From Nitrosovibrio tenuis (GTDB lineage: Bacteria > Pseudomonadota > Gammaproteobacteria > Burkholderiales > Nitrosomonadaceae), in the NCBI RefSeq assembly GCF_900109785.1, contig NZ_FOBH01000001.1, positions 124,001 through 188,000 of the forward strand: DNA of 64,000 nt, in the 5' to 3' direction. The notes beneath the pieces were generated by a model that worked only from the letters and a program-made list of their open reading frames with translations, did not search any database and had not been told where the DNA came from. A program made the translations under genes and the position numbers. Below, piece after piece: positions 18,929 through 29,491 of this stretch. The number at the start of each line of letters is the position of its first letter. Position 1 is the stretch's first letter.

Positions 18929-18964
18929 CCTTATGAAAAAACGAGCCTCATCCCGGCGGTTGTC

Positions 18965-20050
18965 GTGCTGCTAGAGCTTGCGCAATGGCTTGCAAAGGAT
19001 ATACGGGTATTCAACGTATTCAATTACATCACCTTGCGCGCCGTGCTGGCGGCGCTCACCGCGCTCGTGATTTCATTCATTGTCGGTCCCACCATGATAC
19101 GCAAGCTCACCGCATACAAAATAGGACAATCGGTGCGCGATGATGGACCACAGACCCATCTGGTCAAAGCGGGAACCCCTACGATGGGCGGCGCGCTCAT
19201 ACTGGTATCCATCGCTATTACCACGCTATTGTGGGCGGACCTGAGCAATCGCTACGTATGGGTGGCGCTCGCGACCACGCTGGGTTTCGGCATCATCGGA
19301 TGGGTCGATGATTACCGCAAGGTGGTTTATCGCAATCCGAAGGGGTTGTCCGCAAGAGCCAAGCTCTTCTGGCAATCCGTCATCGCGATTTCAGTTGCGC
19401 TATACCTGGGCTTGACGGCCGAGCTGCCCGCGCAGACGACCATGATCGTTCCATTCTTCAAGCAAGTGGCTATACCGCTTGGCTTGGGGGGATTTGTCGC
19501 GCTGAGCTATTTCGTCATAGTCGGCACCAGCAATGCGGTGAATCTGACCGATGGCCTGGATGGTCTAGCCATCCTGCCGACGGTAATGATCAGCAGTGCT
19601 TTAGCCATTTTTGCCTATGTTGCAGGCCACGCCGTATTTTCGAAATATTTGGGTATCCCTCATATCCCCCACGCGGCCGAGCTCGCCGTCTTCTGTGGCG
19701 CGCTGGCGGGTGCAGGGCTTGCTTTTCTCTGGTTTAACGCTTATCCGGCAGAAGTATTCATGGGCGACGTCGGCGCGCTTGCACTTGGCGCTGCGCTCGG
19801 CATCGTGACAGTGATTGTCCGCCAGGAGATCGTGCTGCTCATCATGGGTGGCGTATTCGTGGTGGAAACATTGTCCGTAATGCTACAGGTGGCGTCATTC
19901 AAGCTGGTCGGAAAGCGTGTTTTTCGCATGGCGCCGTTGCATCATCACTTCGAATTGAAGGGCTGGAAGGAGAACCAGGTGGTAGTACGGTTCTGGATCA
20001 TCACAATGATGCTGGTGCTGTTCGGTTTGTCCACATTGAAGTTGAGATAA
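18965..20050 (+). CDS. mraY: Phospho-N-acetylmuramoyl-pentapeptide-transferase MraY
   Basis: A 361-residue polytopic membrane enzyme that moves phospho-MurNAc-pentapeptide onto undecaprenyl phosphate to form lipid I. Signature motifs are GTPTMGG (about 71), GWVDDYRK (about 113, the catalytic aspartates), [10 protein letters not shown] (about 193) and the C-terminal [11 protein letters not shown]. The start is GTG at 18965, encoding LLELAQWL as in other proteobacterial MraY proteins. It follows murF after 36 bases. Confidence 0.96.
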   Translation: MLLELAQWLAKDIRVFNVFNYITLRAVLAALTALVISFIVGPTMIRKLTAYKIGQSVRDDGPQTHLVKAGTPTMGGALILVSIAITTLLWADLSNRYVWVALATTLGFGIIGWVDDYRKVVYRNPKGLSARAKLFWQSVIAISVALYLGLTAELPAQTTMIVPFFKQVAIPLGLGGFVALSYFVIVGTSNAVNLTDGLDGLAILPTVMISSALAIFAYVAGHAVFSKYLGIPHIPHAAELAVFCGALAGAGLAFLWFNAYPAEVFMGDVGALALGAALGIVTVIVRQEIVLLIMGGVFVVETLSVMLQVASFKLVGKRVFRMAPLHHHFELKGWKENQVVVRFWIITMMLVLFGLSTLKLR

Positions 20051-20062
20051 GACACTCGAGTC

Positions 20063-21523
20063 ATGAATCTGCGCGGTAAAAATGTATTGATACTGGGAAT
20101 GGGCGAGACAGGTCTCTCCATGGCCAAATGGCTGTTGCGCAAGGGTGCAAACGTGCGTGCGGCTGACAGCCGTAACGTCCCCCCCTGCCTGGATGCGCTG
20201 CAAGGTATTCTTCCCGGACGGGGAATATTCGCCGGCGGGTTTGCCCTGGAGGCTTTCGCAGGCATAGACCTGATCGCAATCAGCCCGGGCATAGCTCTGG
20301 CGGAGCGTCTGGTGCTGCAGGCGGCGAACCAGGGTATACCTGTCGTGGGTGATGTGGAACTTTTCGCTTTGGCCCTCAAGGAAAAATACGAACAAGGCGA
20401 GGGATTGGAATTCGGCGCGCAAAGGCCAAAGATCGTGGCTGTTACCGGTTCCAATGGCAAAACTACGGTAACGGCCATGGTAGGGGCAATGGTAAAAAAA
20501 GCCGGGTGGGACACCGAGGTCGCCGGGAACATCAGTCCTGCAATTCTGGATGCGCTGATGCAGCGACAGGATTCAGAGAAACTGCCCCAGGCATGGATAT
20601 TGGAGGTTTCCAGTTTTCAGTTGGAGACCACGCGCAGCCTCTGCGCGGATGCGGCGGTGGTACTGAATCTGAGCGAAGATCATTTTGACCGCTATGCCGG
20701 GATGCCGGACTATGCCGCAGCCAAGGCAAGGATATTTTTAACCGATACTGGCGATGGCAATAATGCTTTCAATGGCGTACAGGTTCTCAATCGTGAGGAT
20801 TTCCTGGTGCGTGAAATGGCACAGCCCGGAAGAAAGCAGATAACTTTTGGCTTGGATGCGCCCGTTGGCAGTAGCGATTTCGGCTTGCTGCGCAAAGGTG
20901 AAAACACCTGGCTGGTGCAAGGGAAAATGCGCTTGATGAAAACAAGCGAGCTTCGTGTTGCCGGTCTGCACAACACAGCCAATGCGCTCGCCGCATTGGC
21001 ACTATGCCGGGCAATAGGATTGCCTTTTGAACCATTGCTGGACGCCTTACGTGAATTCAGAGGCTTGCCACATCGAATGGAGAAGGTCGCGGCATTTGGC
21101 GATGTGGTTTTCTATGACGATTCCAAAGGTACCAACGTGGGCGCGACGGTCGCTGCATTGAATGGCATGGCGCAACGTGTGGTGTTGATAGCAGGCGGCG
21201 ATGGAAAGGGTCAGGATTTCTCACCTTTGGCGGAGCCGGTTGCTGAGCATGCGCGGGCCGTGGTGCTGATCGGGCGTGATGCCGAAAAGATCGCGGCTGC
21301 GATACAGCACCACAAAGTGCCGCTGTATCGCGCCGCAACAATGGAAGAGGCTGTACGAAAGAGCTTTACGCTCGCCTGGAAAGGAGATGCCGTATTGATG
21401 TCGCCGGCATGCGCAAGTTTCGATATGTTCAAGAACTATGCCCACCGCGCCCAGGCATTCATAGCGGCGGTAAAGCATGTTGAAACAGAAATTCCCGCTA
21501 ACGTTCACACCCCATCCAACTGA
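20063..21523 (+). CDS. murD: UDP-N-acetylmuramoylalanine--D-glutamate ligase MurD
   Basis: A 486-residue ligase adding D-glutamate. It has a Rossmann-like N-terminal domain ([14 protein letters not shown]), the ATP loop [12 protein letters not shown] (about 129-140), SSFQLE, a histidine-containing [10 protein letters not shown] segment and a C-terminal [16 protein letters not shown] motif. It begins 12 bases after mraY and its last base is shared with the ftsW start. It is about 30-40 residues longer than the E. coli enzyme. Confidence 0.95.
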   Translation: MNLRGKNVLILGMGETGLSMAKWLLRKGANVRAADSRNVPPCLDALQGILPGRGIFAGGFALEAFAGIDLIAISPGIALAERLVLQAANQGIPVVGDVELFALALKEKYEQGEGLEFGAQRPKIVAVTGSNGKTTVTAMVGAMVKKAGWDTEVAGNISPAILDALMQRQDSEKLPQAWILEVSSFQLETTRSLCADAAVVLNLSEDHFDRYAGMPDYAAAKARIFLTDTGDGNNAFNGVQVLNREDFLVREMAQPGRKQITFGLDAPVGSSDFGLLRKGENTWLVQGKMRLMKTSELRVAGLHNTANALAALALCRAIGLPFEPLLDALREFRGLPHRMEKVAAFGDVVFYDDSKGTNVGATVAALNGMAQRVVLIAGGDGKGQDFSPLAEPVAEHARAVVLIGRDAEKIAAAIQHHKVPLYRAATMEEAVRKSFTLAWKGDAVLMSPACASFDMFKNYAHRAQAFIAAVKHVETEIPANVHTPSN

Positions 21524-22686
21524 TGATCTATCAGCACGATACCGGGAATCCCCGAAATCTGCCCCATTTTGATCAGTCGTTGATCTGGTCCGCGATATTT
21601 TTGCTGAGCCTGGGGCTGGTGATGGTTTATTCGGCTTCCATTTCCATTGCAGAGGCGGGAAGAAGCACAAACGGTTACCCGGCCTATTTTCTTGTTCGGC
21701 ATGGCGCATATCTGGCGGCGGGTCTGGTGGCTGGGTTGATCGCATTCCAGATACCGATGCGGTTGTGGCAGAAATATGCATTCCACCTTTTTCTACTGGG
21801 CGTGCTGTTGCTGGTCTTGGTATTGGTCCCCGGCATTGGCCGCGAAGTCAACGGTAGCCGGCGCTGGATCTCGCTGCTGGTTGTGAACTTCCAGCCGTCC
21901 GAGTTCATGAAGCTGTTCATGGTGATTTACGTTGCGAACTATACCGTGCGCAAGGCGGCTTACCTCGGAAACTTTCGTAAAGGATTCCTGCCCATGCTGA
22001 TCGTCATGCTGATGGTTGGGTTGCTGCTGTTGCTCGAACCGGACTTCGGCTCATTTGTTGTGATTACCGCGATCATGATGGCAATACTCTTTTTGGGGGG
22101 CATAAATCTGAAGCTATTCACGGGGCTGATCGGCTTTGTGGTAATGGGCCTGTTAACGCTCATCTGGGTTGAACCTTATCGCATGCAGCGTTTTTTTGGA
22201 TTCCTGGATCCATGGGATGACCCTTACGGAAAAGGATATCAATTGAGCCACGCCCTGATTGCGTTTGGGCGCGGTGAATGGCTGGGCGTCGGTCTGGGCG
22301 GCAGCGTAGAGAAGCTTTTCTATTTACCGGAGGCGCACACCGACTTTCTGCTTGCGGTGATCGCCGAAGAACTCGGTTTCGCAGGGGTGGCAACGGTTGT
22401 GGCACTGTTTGCCTGTCTGATCATCCGTGCTTTTGTCATAGGCCGACAGGCGGCTCTACGCGAGCGTTTCTTTCCCGCGCTGCTTGCGCAAGGAATCGGT
22501 GTATGGCTGGGTGTGCAGGCATTTATTAACATGGGTGTGAACATGGGGGTGCTGCCCACAAAAGGACTGACGCTTCCGCTGATGAGTTTCGGTGGCAGCA
22601 GTATTGTCGTCAGCTGTCTTGCACTGGCCCTGCTGCTGCGCGTGGACTGGGAAAATCGGCAGTTAATGAAAGGTTATGTGGTATAG
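21523..22686 (+). CDS. ftsW: Lipid II polymerase FtsW (SEDS family)
   Basis: A 387-residue SEDS-family membrane glycosyltransferase that polymerises lipid II at the septum together with FtsI. About ten membrane segments are visible. Motifs include [37 protein letters not shown], the catalytic-region [16 protein letters not shown] and the C-terminal [10 protein letters not shown]. The start overlaps the murD stop as TGATG. Confidence 0.95.
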   Translation: MIYQHDTGNPRNLPHFDQSLIWSAIFLLSLGLVMVYSASISIAEAGRSTNGYPAYFLVRHGAYLAAGLVAGLIAFQIPMRLWQKYAFHLFLLGVLLLVLVLVPGIGREVNGSRRWISLLVVNFQPSEFMKLFMVIYVANYTVRKAAYLGNFRKGFLPMLIVMLMVGLLLLLEPDFGSFVVITAIMMAILFLGGINLKLFTGLIGFVVMGLLTLIWVEPYRMQRFFGFLDPWDDPYGKGYQLSHALIAFGRGEWLGVGLGGSVEKLFYLPEAHTDFLLAVIAEELGFAGVATVVALFACLIIRAFVIGRQAALRERFFPALLAQGIGVWLGVQAFINMGVNMGVLPTKGLTLPLMSFGGSSIVVSCLALALLLRVDWENRQLMKGYVV

Positions 22687-22740
22687 CCGAAAAGCATATA
22701 GCCGAGAAGCAATACTGCGCCGCGGTATAGGCATAAGGGA

Positions 22741-23823
22741 ATGGATAAGTTGATTCATACCATTCTCATCATGGCCGGCGGAACGGGTGGCCATGTTTTT
22801 CCTGGACTTGCCGTGGCGGAGTACATGAAAAAGGCGGGCTGGCATGTCGTTTGGCTGGGAACTGAAGGTGGAATGGAAACAATACTGGCACCGCGGCAGG
22901 GGCACGACATCGAGATCATACGCTTCTCGGGTTTTCGGCGGAAAGGCGCGGGAACATGGCTGACATTGCCGCTTCGGCTCTCGCTGGCGTTATGGCAGAG
23001 CGCCAGAGTGATGCGCAGGGTGCACCCCGATGTCGTGCTCGGCATGGGTGGCTATCCTGCATTTCCGGGAGGCCTGATGGCCTCATTGCTGAAAAAACCA
23101 TTGCTTATACACGAACAGAATTCGATTCCCGGCCTCGTGAACAGGATATTGGCGAAATTGGCGGATAAAGTTTTGCTGGGTTTTCCCGGTGCCGTCATGA
23201 CCAATAAGCCAGCGGTATTCTCCGGCAATCCGGTGCGGAGCGAAATCAGCCTGTTGGACGCGCCGGAAAACAGATACGCCGAACGCAGCGGAAAATTGAG
23301 GCTGTTAGTAATTGGCGGAAGTCTGGGCGCCCAGGCGTTGAATACTATTGTGCCGCTGGCATTGAAAATGATTCCTGAACCGCAACGGCCGTTGATTACG
23401 CATCAGGCGGGAACCAGGCATTTGGAAGATCTTAAAAAGAATTATGCCGAGGCGAGGGTGGAAGGCGAACTGCTGACTTTCATCGAGAACATGGGAGCGC
23501 GCTATGCGGAGTGCGATCTGGTGGTTTGCCGTGCAGGCGCTCTTACTGTCGCTGAGCTGGCCGCCGCGGGCGTGGCGAGCATTCTGGTGCCTTTTCCGTA
23601 CGCCGTGGACGATCACCAGACGGAAAACGCGAAATTCCTGAGTGACAAGGATGCCGCGGTGCTGTTGCCACAAAGCGAACTGACACCGGAAAGGCTGGCG
23701 GAATTATTGATGCGATTTACCCGGCCGCAACTTTCAGATATGGCGCGGAAGGCCCGGCAACTGGCGAAGCCGGATGCAACCAGAATCGTGGCGGAAGCAT
23801 GCATGGAAATGGTCAAGGCATAG
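22741..23823 (+). CDS. murG: UDP-N-acetylglucosamine transferase MurG
   Basis: A 360-residue peripheral membrane glycosyltransferase converting lipid I to lipid II. The N-terminal glycine-rich motif GGTGGHVFPGLA (about 13-24), VLGMGGYPAFPGG, IHEQNSIPG, the second domain GGSLGAQALN and the nucleotide-sugar site CRAGALTVAELAAAG plus PFPYAVDDHQTENA are all present. It lies 54 bases after ftsW and six before murC. Confidence 0.96.
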   Translation: MDKLIHTILIMAGGTGGHVFPGLAVAEYMKKAGWHVVWLGTEGGMETILAPRQGHDIEIIRFSGFRRKGAGTWLTLPLRLSLALWQSARVMRRVHPDVVLGMGGYPAFPGGLMASLLKKPLLIHEQNSIPGLVNRILAKLADKVLLGFPGAVMTNKPAVFSGNPVRSEISLLDAPENRYAERSGKLRLLVIGGSLGAQALNTIVPLALKMIPEPQRPLITHQAGTRHLEDLKKNYAEARVEGELLTFIENMGARYAECDLVVCRAGALTVAELAAAGVASILVPFPYAVDDHQTENAKFLSDKDAAVLLPQSELTPERLAELLMRFTRPQLSDMARKARQLAKPDATRIVAEACMEMVKA

Positions 23824-23829
23824 GTTGGT

Positions 23830-25314
23830 ATGAAACATAAGGTCAAACGCGTACATTTTATCGGCATCGGCGGCTCGGGCATGAGCGGAATCGCCGAGGT
23901 GCTGCTTAATCTGGGATACAAGGTGAGCGGGTCGGATTTATCCGACAGCGTGATTACTCGGCGCTTGAGAAAACTGGGCGCCACGGTACATCTCGGTCAT
24001 GAGAGCAGTCATGTTGCCTCGGCTGACGCGGTCGTAACCTCTACCGCAATCAAGCCGGATAATCCCGAGGTTGTGGCGGCGCGGGAGCGCAATGTTCCGG
24101 TCGTCCCCCGCGCCATCATGCTCGCGGAACTGTTGAGGTTGCGCCAGGGAATTGCTATTGCGGGAACCCATGGCAAAACGACCACCACAAGCCTGATCGC
24201 CAGCGTTCTTGCGGAAGCTGGAATGGATCCGACATTTGTTATCGGTGGCAGATTGGAAGCGGCGGGATCTCACGCCAAGCTCGGCCGCGGGGAGTTTATC
24301 GTGGTAGAGGCCGACGAGTCCGACGCCTCGTTTCTCCATTTGCAGCCCGTGCTGGCGGTCGTGACCAATATAGATGCCGATCACATGGAAACCTACAGCC
24401 ACGATTTCGCCAAGCTCAAACAGGCGTTCGTGGATTTTGTACAGCATCTGCCTTTCTACGGCATGGCGGTATTGTGCGTGGATGATGCCAGCGTGCGCGA
24501 AATCATGCCTGCCGTTACGAAGCCTATCACAACATACGGTTTGTCCGATACCGCGCAGGTCCGCGCCGCGGATATCCGACATGATGAGGGCCAGATGCAT
24601 TTTACCGCGCTGATCGGCGTCAACGGCAAAACGCGGAAGCTCAAAATAACCCTCAATCTGCCGGGATTGCATAACGTGCAAAACGCGCTCGCGGCAATTG
24701 CGGTGTGCAACGAAGTCGGATTGCCGGACACCGCCATTATCAAGGCATTAGCCGGCTTCAGGGGGGTGGACCGGCGTTTCCAGCGTTACGGGGAAGTTAC
24801 GTTGCTTGGTAATGGAAATGGCAGGGAAGGAAGTTTTACGCTGATCGATGATTACGGTCACCATCCCGCCGAAATGGCGGCGACGATTGCCGCCGCTCGT
24901 GGAGCGTTTCCGGGACGTCGGCTGGTACTAGTGTTCCAGCCGCACCGCTATAGTCGTACCCGCGATTTATTCGAGGATTTCGTGAAGGTGTTATCCAGCC
25001 CCGATGTGTTGTTATTGACAGAAGTATATTCCGCTGGCGAAGCGCCGATTGTAGCCGCCGACAGTAAGTCACTTGCGCGTGCGCTAAGGGTGCAAGGCAA
25101 GGTGGAGCCGATTTTTGTCGAGACTGTGGAGGAATTACCGGCCGCTATTCAAAGCGTCGCCCATGACAAAGATATCGTACTCGTAATGGGGGCAGGGTCG
25201 GTGGGAAACGTGGCACCTCATCTTGTAAACGGGAATCTTGAGCAACCCGCAATCGAAAAAGGAGCAGGAAAAATAAAAAAGGCGGAAGAAGCCAAAGAAG
25301 TAAAGGAAGCATAG
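23830..25314 (+). CDS. murC: UDP-N-acetylmuramate--L-alanine ligase MurC
   Basis: A 494-residue ligase adding the first amino acid, L-alanine, to UDP-MurNAc. Motifs are [15 protein letters not shown] near the start, the ATP loop [11 protein letters not shown] (about 111-121), [10 protein letters not shown], and [10 protein letters not shown]. The conserved enzyme ends near [10 protein letters not shown]; beyond it is a tail of about 25 residues dominated by Lys, Glu and Ala ([14 protein letters not shown]), encoded by a purine-rich tract that continues past the stop codon. The tail looks like a recent low-complexity extension. Confidence 0.95.
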   Translation: MKHKVKRVHFIGIGGSGMSGIAEVLLNLGYKVSGSDLSDSVITRRLRKLGATVHLGHESSHVASADAVVTSTAIKPDNPEVVAARERNVPVVPRAIMLAELLRLRQGIAIAGTHGKTTTTSLIASVLAEAGMDPTFVIGGRLEAAGSHAKLGRGEFIVVEADESDASFLHLQPVLAVVTNIDADHMETYSHDFAKLKQAFVDFVQHLPFYGMAVLCVDDASVREIMPAVTKPITTYGLSDTAQVRAADIRHDEGQMHFTALIGVNGKTRKLKITLNLPGLHNVQNALAAIAVCNEVGLPDTAIIKALAGFRGVDRRFQRYGEVTLLGNGNGREGSFTLIDDYGHHPAEMAATIAAARGAFPGRRLVLVFQPHRYSRTRDLFEDFVKVLSSPDVLLLTEVYSAGEAPIVAADSKSLARALRVQGKVEPIFVETVEELPAAIQSVAHDKDIVLVMGAGSVGNVAPHLVNGNLEQPAIEKGAGKIKKAEEAKEVKEA

Positions 25315-25381
25315 GAAGTAAAGGAAGTAGGAAGTATAGAGCAGGCCGCTTCTTCAACGGACTGGAACGGTCGCGGGATGA

Positions 25382-26350
25382 ATGATGGATATGTCAGAAA
25401 TTAAATCAGCGCACGGTATTACATTGCTTCGCGGCGAAATGCGCGTGAATGAGTCAATGAAAAAATATACCTCATGGCGCGCAGGGGGGGCGGCAGAGCG
25501 TATTTATATACCAGCCGATCTGACTGACTTTGGCCGATTTTTGTCGAGCCTGGCACCGGACGAACCGGTGTATGTGATAGGACTCGGCAGTAACCTGCTG
25601 GTACGTGATGGCGGAGTGCGGGGCACAGTAGTTGTACTGCATGCGCGGCTAAACGAGCTGCGGCTGGAGGGGGAAAATGAAAATGGAATGGTTTACGCAC
25701 AGGCCGGTCTGGCTTGTGCAAAGGTGGCTCGCTTCGCCGCATCGCACGGTCTCGCCGATGCGGAATTTCTGGCAGGTATTCCCGGCACGATCGGCGGCGC
25801 ATTGGCCATGAATGCAGGGTGCTACGGTACCGAAACCTGGGAAATTGTTGAAAAGGTGCAAACAATCAGCCGTACAGGTCAATTGCGGGAACGCCCGCCG
25901 GCAGATTATGCAATTGGCTACCGGCACGTGGCATTAAAGCCGGAGATGCGCGTTGGGGAATCGAAATCTGGCGATTTTCCGGATGAAGAATGGTTTGTGG
26001 GTGGGTGGTTCAGATTGTTGGGCGGCACGCACGATGCATCGCGCCAAAAGATCAAGGAGTTTCTGGTTCGACGTATTGCCAGCCAGCCCTTGAACCTGCC
26101 CAACGCCGGTTCAGTGTTTCGTAATCCCCCGGGGAATCGGGCAGCCCGCCTGATCGAGTCTTGCGGGTTGAAGGGATTTCGCATTGGCGCGGCGATGGTT
26201 TCACCAAAACACGCGAACTTTATCGTAAATACCGGCGCCGCGACCGCGGCGGATATCGAAGCGGTGATGCGGGTGATAAAACACGAGGTGAAACAGAACA
26301 CCGGAATCGAGCTGGAGCAGGAGGTCAGAATTATAGGGGTGGCTCTTTGA
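25382..26350 (+). CDS. murB: UDP-N-acetylenolpyruvoylglucosamine reductase MurB
   Basis: A 322-residue FAD- and NADPH-dependent reductase that forms UDP-MurNAc. FAD-binding motifs [14 protein letters not shown] and [19 protein letters not shown], a catalytic serine in NAGSVFRNP and a C-terminal glutamate in [10 protein letters not shown] are visible. Two ATGs open the frame in tandem (25382 and 25385); either may be used. It follows the purine-rich end of murC after 67 bases. Confidence 0.94.
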   Translation: MMDMSEIKSAHGITLLRGEMRVNESMKKYTSWRAGGAAERIYIPADLTDFGRFLSSLAPDEPVYVIGLGSNLLVRDGGVRGTVVVLHARLNELRLEGENENGMVYAQAGLACAKVARFAASHGLADAEFLAGIPGTIGGALAMNAGCYGTETWEIVEKVQTISRTGQLRERPPADYAIGYRHVALKPEMRVGESKSGDFPDEEWFVGGWFRLLGGTHDASRQKIKEFLVRRIASQPLNLPNAGSVFRNPPGNRAARLIESCGLKGFRIGAAMVSPKHANFIVNTGAATAADIEAVMRVIKHEVKQNTGIELEQEVRIIGVAL

Positions 26351-26401
26351 CCACGCTGAATTTCACTACGCCATGAATACCTCTGTCAGGGAAACTCAAT
26401 C

Positions 26402-27322
26402 GTGAATCAGGACCGTCATTTTGGAAAAGTGGCTGTTCTAATGGGCGGGCGCTCGGCCGAGCGGGAGATTTCGCTTCAAAGCGGTACAGCCGTGCTTGAT
26501 GCGCTTCGTCGTCGGGGCGTCAATGCCCACTCCTTCGATCCTTCTGAACAACCCATGGAGGTACTTCTGCGGGAAGGGTTCAACCGCGCCCACATCGCTC
26601 TGCATGGACGCTTTGGCGAAGACGGAACAGTTCAGGGTGCGCTCGAACTCATGGGTTTGCCTTATACCGGTAGTGGCGTATTGGCGAGTGCTCTGGCTAT
26701 GGATAAATGGCGCACCAAGTTGCTATGGCAGGCGGCAGGGATCAATACACCGCGGCATGTGCTGCTTACTGAGCAAAGCGACTTTGAGGCGGTTGCAGAA
26801 GAGCTCGGCCTGCCACTGATTATCAAGCCTTCGCGAGAGGGGTCAACCATAGGCTTGAGCAAGATAACCTCTGTGAAGGACTTGCCGGCAGCATGGCTGT
26901 TGGCAGCGAGACACGACACGCTCGTATTGGCGGAGCAGTTTATCGAAGGGATGGAACTTACCGCGGCTATTCTCGGCGACACGGCCTTACCCCTGGTGAG
27001 AATTCAGGTAAAGGGCGGCTTGTACGATTACGAGGCCAAATATCTTTCAGACAGGACGCAATATTTTTGCCCGAGCGGTCTATCGGCTGCGGAGGAGCAT
27101 GCGATCCAGATACAGGCGCTGCAAGCACATCGCATCTTGGGTTGTGAGGGATGGGGACGAGTGGACGTAATGCTGGATGAATCAGGAGAGCCGTATCTCC
27201 TCGAGACTAATACTTCCCCCGGCATGACCAGCCACAGCCTCGTGCCGATGGCAGCCAGGGCCGCGGGAATTTCATTCGAAGAATTGGTGCTCAGAATACT
27301 GGACCTTGCTCATGTGGGATAA
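26402..27322 (+). CDS. ddl: D-alanine--D-alanine ligase Ddl
   Basis: A 306-residue ATP-grasp enzyme making the D-Ala-D-Ala dipeptide used by MurF. Motifs include [39 protein letters not shown] and the metal-binding [13 protein letters not shown]. Size and position fit DdlB. The frame starts at GTG 26402. Its 3' end overlaps the ftsQ start by 11 bases. Confidence 0.95.
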   Translation: MNQDRHFGKVAVLMGGRSAEREISLQSGTAVLDALRRRGVNAHSFDPSEQPMEVLLREGFNRAHIALHGRFGEDGTVQGALELMGLPYTGSGVLASALAMDKWRTKLLWQAAGINTPRHVLLTEQSDFEAVAEELGLPLIIKPSREGSTIGLSKITSVKDLPAAWLLAARHDTLVLAEQFIEGMELTAAILGDTALPLVRIQVKGGLYDYEAKYLSDRTQYFCPSGLSAAEEHAIQIQALQAHRILGCEGWGRVDVMLDESGEPYLLETNTSPGMTSHSLVPMAARAAGISFEELVLRILDLAHVG

Positions 27323-28025
27323 CCACCAAATGCTGGGCTTCCTGGCAAACTCATTATTTGCTCTGGCTGCGCTGATCGCTGGATATTTCATCAGCAAATG
27401 GGCCATCAATCTGCCGGTTTTTCCCTTGAAGGTAGTGAGCGTTAGCAGTACCGGTACCCGCAACAGCGACCTAGCTGGGGCAAAGCATGTCACGCGAGAA
27501 CAGATTGAGGATGCGGTCCGCAGTCAGGTCAGGGGAAATTTCTTTACGGTTGATTTGGCAGCGGTGCGCAATGCATTCAGAAAATTGCCATGGGTACGTA
27601 CTGCCAATGTACGCCGGGTCTGGCCGCAGGGTCTTGACGTGACGCTTGAGGAGCATGTGGCGCTGGCACGCTGGGGCACCGCCGCACTGGTCGACACCCA
27701 TGGGGAAATTTTTAATGCTGCCTCCGATGAGCAATTGCCTCTATTTGACGGGCCGGAGGAAAGCTCAAGCGATATGGTAGGACAGTACCACGTGTTTTCG
27801 AAATTGCTGCGGCCACTGGAGCAGTACGTTGATTATATGAAACTTTCTCCTCGCCGGGCATGGCAAATTCGTCTGGGAAATGGAACCGTGCTCGAGCTGG
27901 GACGCGAACAAATGGGAGCCCGGCTGGGGCGCTACGTGCTGGCACATGCTCACGGCATGGTGCAGCTCAATCCGCGATTGAGTTATGTGGACCTGCGCTA
28001 TTCCAATGGTTTCGCCGCCCGATAA
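27312..28025 (+). CDS. ftsQ: Cell division protein FtsQ
   Basis: A 237-residue bitopic division protein. A single membrane segment (about residues 10-30) is followed by a POTRA domain ([12 protein letters not shown] through [19 protein letters not shown]) and the FtsQ beta domain ([10 protein letters not shown] onward). I take the ATG at 27312 inside the end of ddl; an in-frame TTG two codons earlier is less likely. It recruits FtsL and FtsB to the septum. Confidence 0.93.
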   Translation: MWDNHQMLGFLANSLFALAALIAGYFISKWAINLPVFPLKVVSVSSTGTRNSDLAGAKHVTREQIEDAVRSQVRGNFFTVDLAAVRNAFRKLPWVRTANVRRVWPQGLDVTLEEHVALARWGTAALVDTHGEIFNAASDEQLPLFDGPEESSSDMVGQYHVFSKLLRPLEQYVDYMKLSPRRAWQIRLGNGTVLELGREQMGARLGRYVLAHAHGMVQLNPRLSYVDLRYSNGFAAR

Positions 28026-28101
28026 GCGTGAGCAGAAGAGATATGGGCAAGAGCAATAGGAATTGGAAGAAAAGATATGAGATTTTTAGATTGCCGGGCA
28101 G

Positions 28102-29340
28102 ATGAACAGAAGTAACGAAACGAAAAATCTGATCGTCGGCCTCGACATCGGGACATCGAAAATTATTGCCATTGTTGCGGAGGTGAAGCCCGAGGGCGGA
28201 TTCGAAGTGATTGGTATGGGAAGCCATCCCTCGCGCGGCTTGAAGAAAGGCGTGGTCGTCAATATCGAGACTACCGTAAGCGCGATCCAGCGCGCGCTTG
28301 AAGAGGCGGAGCTGATGGCCGACTGTAAGATCCGCGAGGTTTATACCGGGATTGCCGGTAGCCATATCAAAAGCTTCAATTCGCACGGAATGGTGGCGAT
28401 CAAGGATAAGGAGGTATCGCGGCTGGACGTGGATCGCGTCATGGAAACCGCAAAGGCCGTGAATATTCTCAATGATCAACAGGTTCTACATGTGCTCAAT
28501 CAGGAATTCATCATAGATGGACAGGAGGATGTGCGTGAGCCCATCGGCATGAGCGGCATCCGCCTGGAGGTGAAAGTGCACATCGTCACGGGTGCTGTAT
28601 CCGCGGCGCAGAACATTATGAAGTGTGTGCGTCGCTGCGGTCTGGAAGTGCGTGATCTGGTGTTGCAACCGCTCGCTTCGGCAATGGCCGTGCTGTCTGA
28701 AGATGAGAAGGATCTGGGTGTCTGCCTGGTGGACATCGGGGGTGGGACCACCGATATCGCGGTATTTACTCACGGCGCCATTCGCCATACCGCGGTGATT
28801 CCGATTGCAGGAGACCAGATTACAAATGACATCGCGATGGCGCTTCGCACTCCGACCAAAGACGCCGAGGATATCAAATGCCGCTATGGCTGCGCCCTGC
28901 GCACGATGGCGGATCCGCATGACATGGTTGAGGTAGCAGGCGTGGGTGACCGGGGAACGCGGCAGCTCTCCAGGCAAACGCTGGCGGAAGTCATCGAGCC
29001 GCGTGCGGAGGAGCTCTATTCTCTGGTGCAGGCTGAATTGCGCCGTAGTGGTCTCGAAGAGCTGCTGTCATCCGGGATTGTCATCACGGGCGGCAGCAGC
29101 TCGCTTCAAGGCATGGTGGAACTTGGCGAAGAGATATTTCACATGCCCGTACGGCTTGGCTTACCCCATTATCGGGGAGGTCTGGAAGAGGTGGTGCTTA
29201 CGCCACGATGCTCCACAGGTATCGGACTGATCCTTGCGGGAATGGAGCAGCTTCAAAGGCACCAGCATACCAGGCTCCAGGGTAATTCATTCAAGCGCAT
29301 TCTGGAAAGGATGAGGAGCTGGTTTCAGGTCAATTTTTAG
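28102..29340 (+). CDS. ftsA: Cell division protein FtsA
   Basis: A 412-residue actin-like ATPase that tethers FtsZ filaments to the membrane. The phosphate-1 loop VGLDIGTSKI (about 10-19), the SHI-type 1C domain (about 80-160), CLVDIGGGTTDIAVF (phosphate 2) and the ITGGSSSLQGM adenosine motif are present. The C-terminus ends in a short amphipathic segment (LERMRSWFQVNF) suited to membrane binding. It starts 76 bases after ftsQ. Confidence 0.96.
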   Translation: MNRSNETKNLIVGLDIGTSKIIAIVAEVKPEGGFEVIGMGSHPSRGLKKGVVVNIETTVSAIQRALEEAELMADCKIREVYTGIAGSHIKSFNSHGMVAIKDKEVSRLDVDRVMETAKAVNILNDQQVLHVLNQEFIIDGQEDVREPIGMSGIRLEVKVHIVTGAVSAAQNIMKCVRRCGLEVRDLVLQPLASAMAVLSEDEKDLGVCLVDIGGGTTDIAVFTHGAIRHTAVIPIAGDQITNDIAMALRTPTKDAEDIKCRYGCALRTMADPHDMVEVAGVGDRGTRQLSRQTLAEVIEPRAEELYSLVQAELRRSGLEELLSSGIVITGGSSSLQGMVELGEEIFHMPVRLGLPHYRGGLEEVVLTPRCSTGIGLILAGMEQLQRHQHTRLQGNSFKRILERMRSWFQVNF

Positions 29341-29380
29341 TGTTCCGGAAGGAAGTGAATGTCTGGCCAGGCAAAACGGC

Positions 29381-29430
29381 CAACCATAGTCAACCATGGT
29401 CAATCATGGTCAACCATGGTCAACCATGGT
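29381..29430. repeat. Five tandem 10-bp repeats between ftsA and ftsZ
   Basis: Five consecutive decamers of the form CAACCATGGT (with single-base variants CAACCATAGT and CAATCATGGT) run from 29381 to 29430. Each contains the palindrome ACCATGGT or a close variant, so the array is both tandem and locally self-complementary. It starts 41 bases after the ftsA stop codon and ends 61 bases before the ftsZ start. Confidence 0.9.
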
Positions 29431-29491
29431 TCATCGGATCAAAGCAGAAAACTGCCAATGACATATTTGTTTTACTTAAAGGAGAAGCGCT

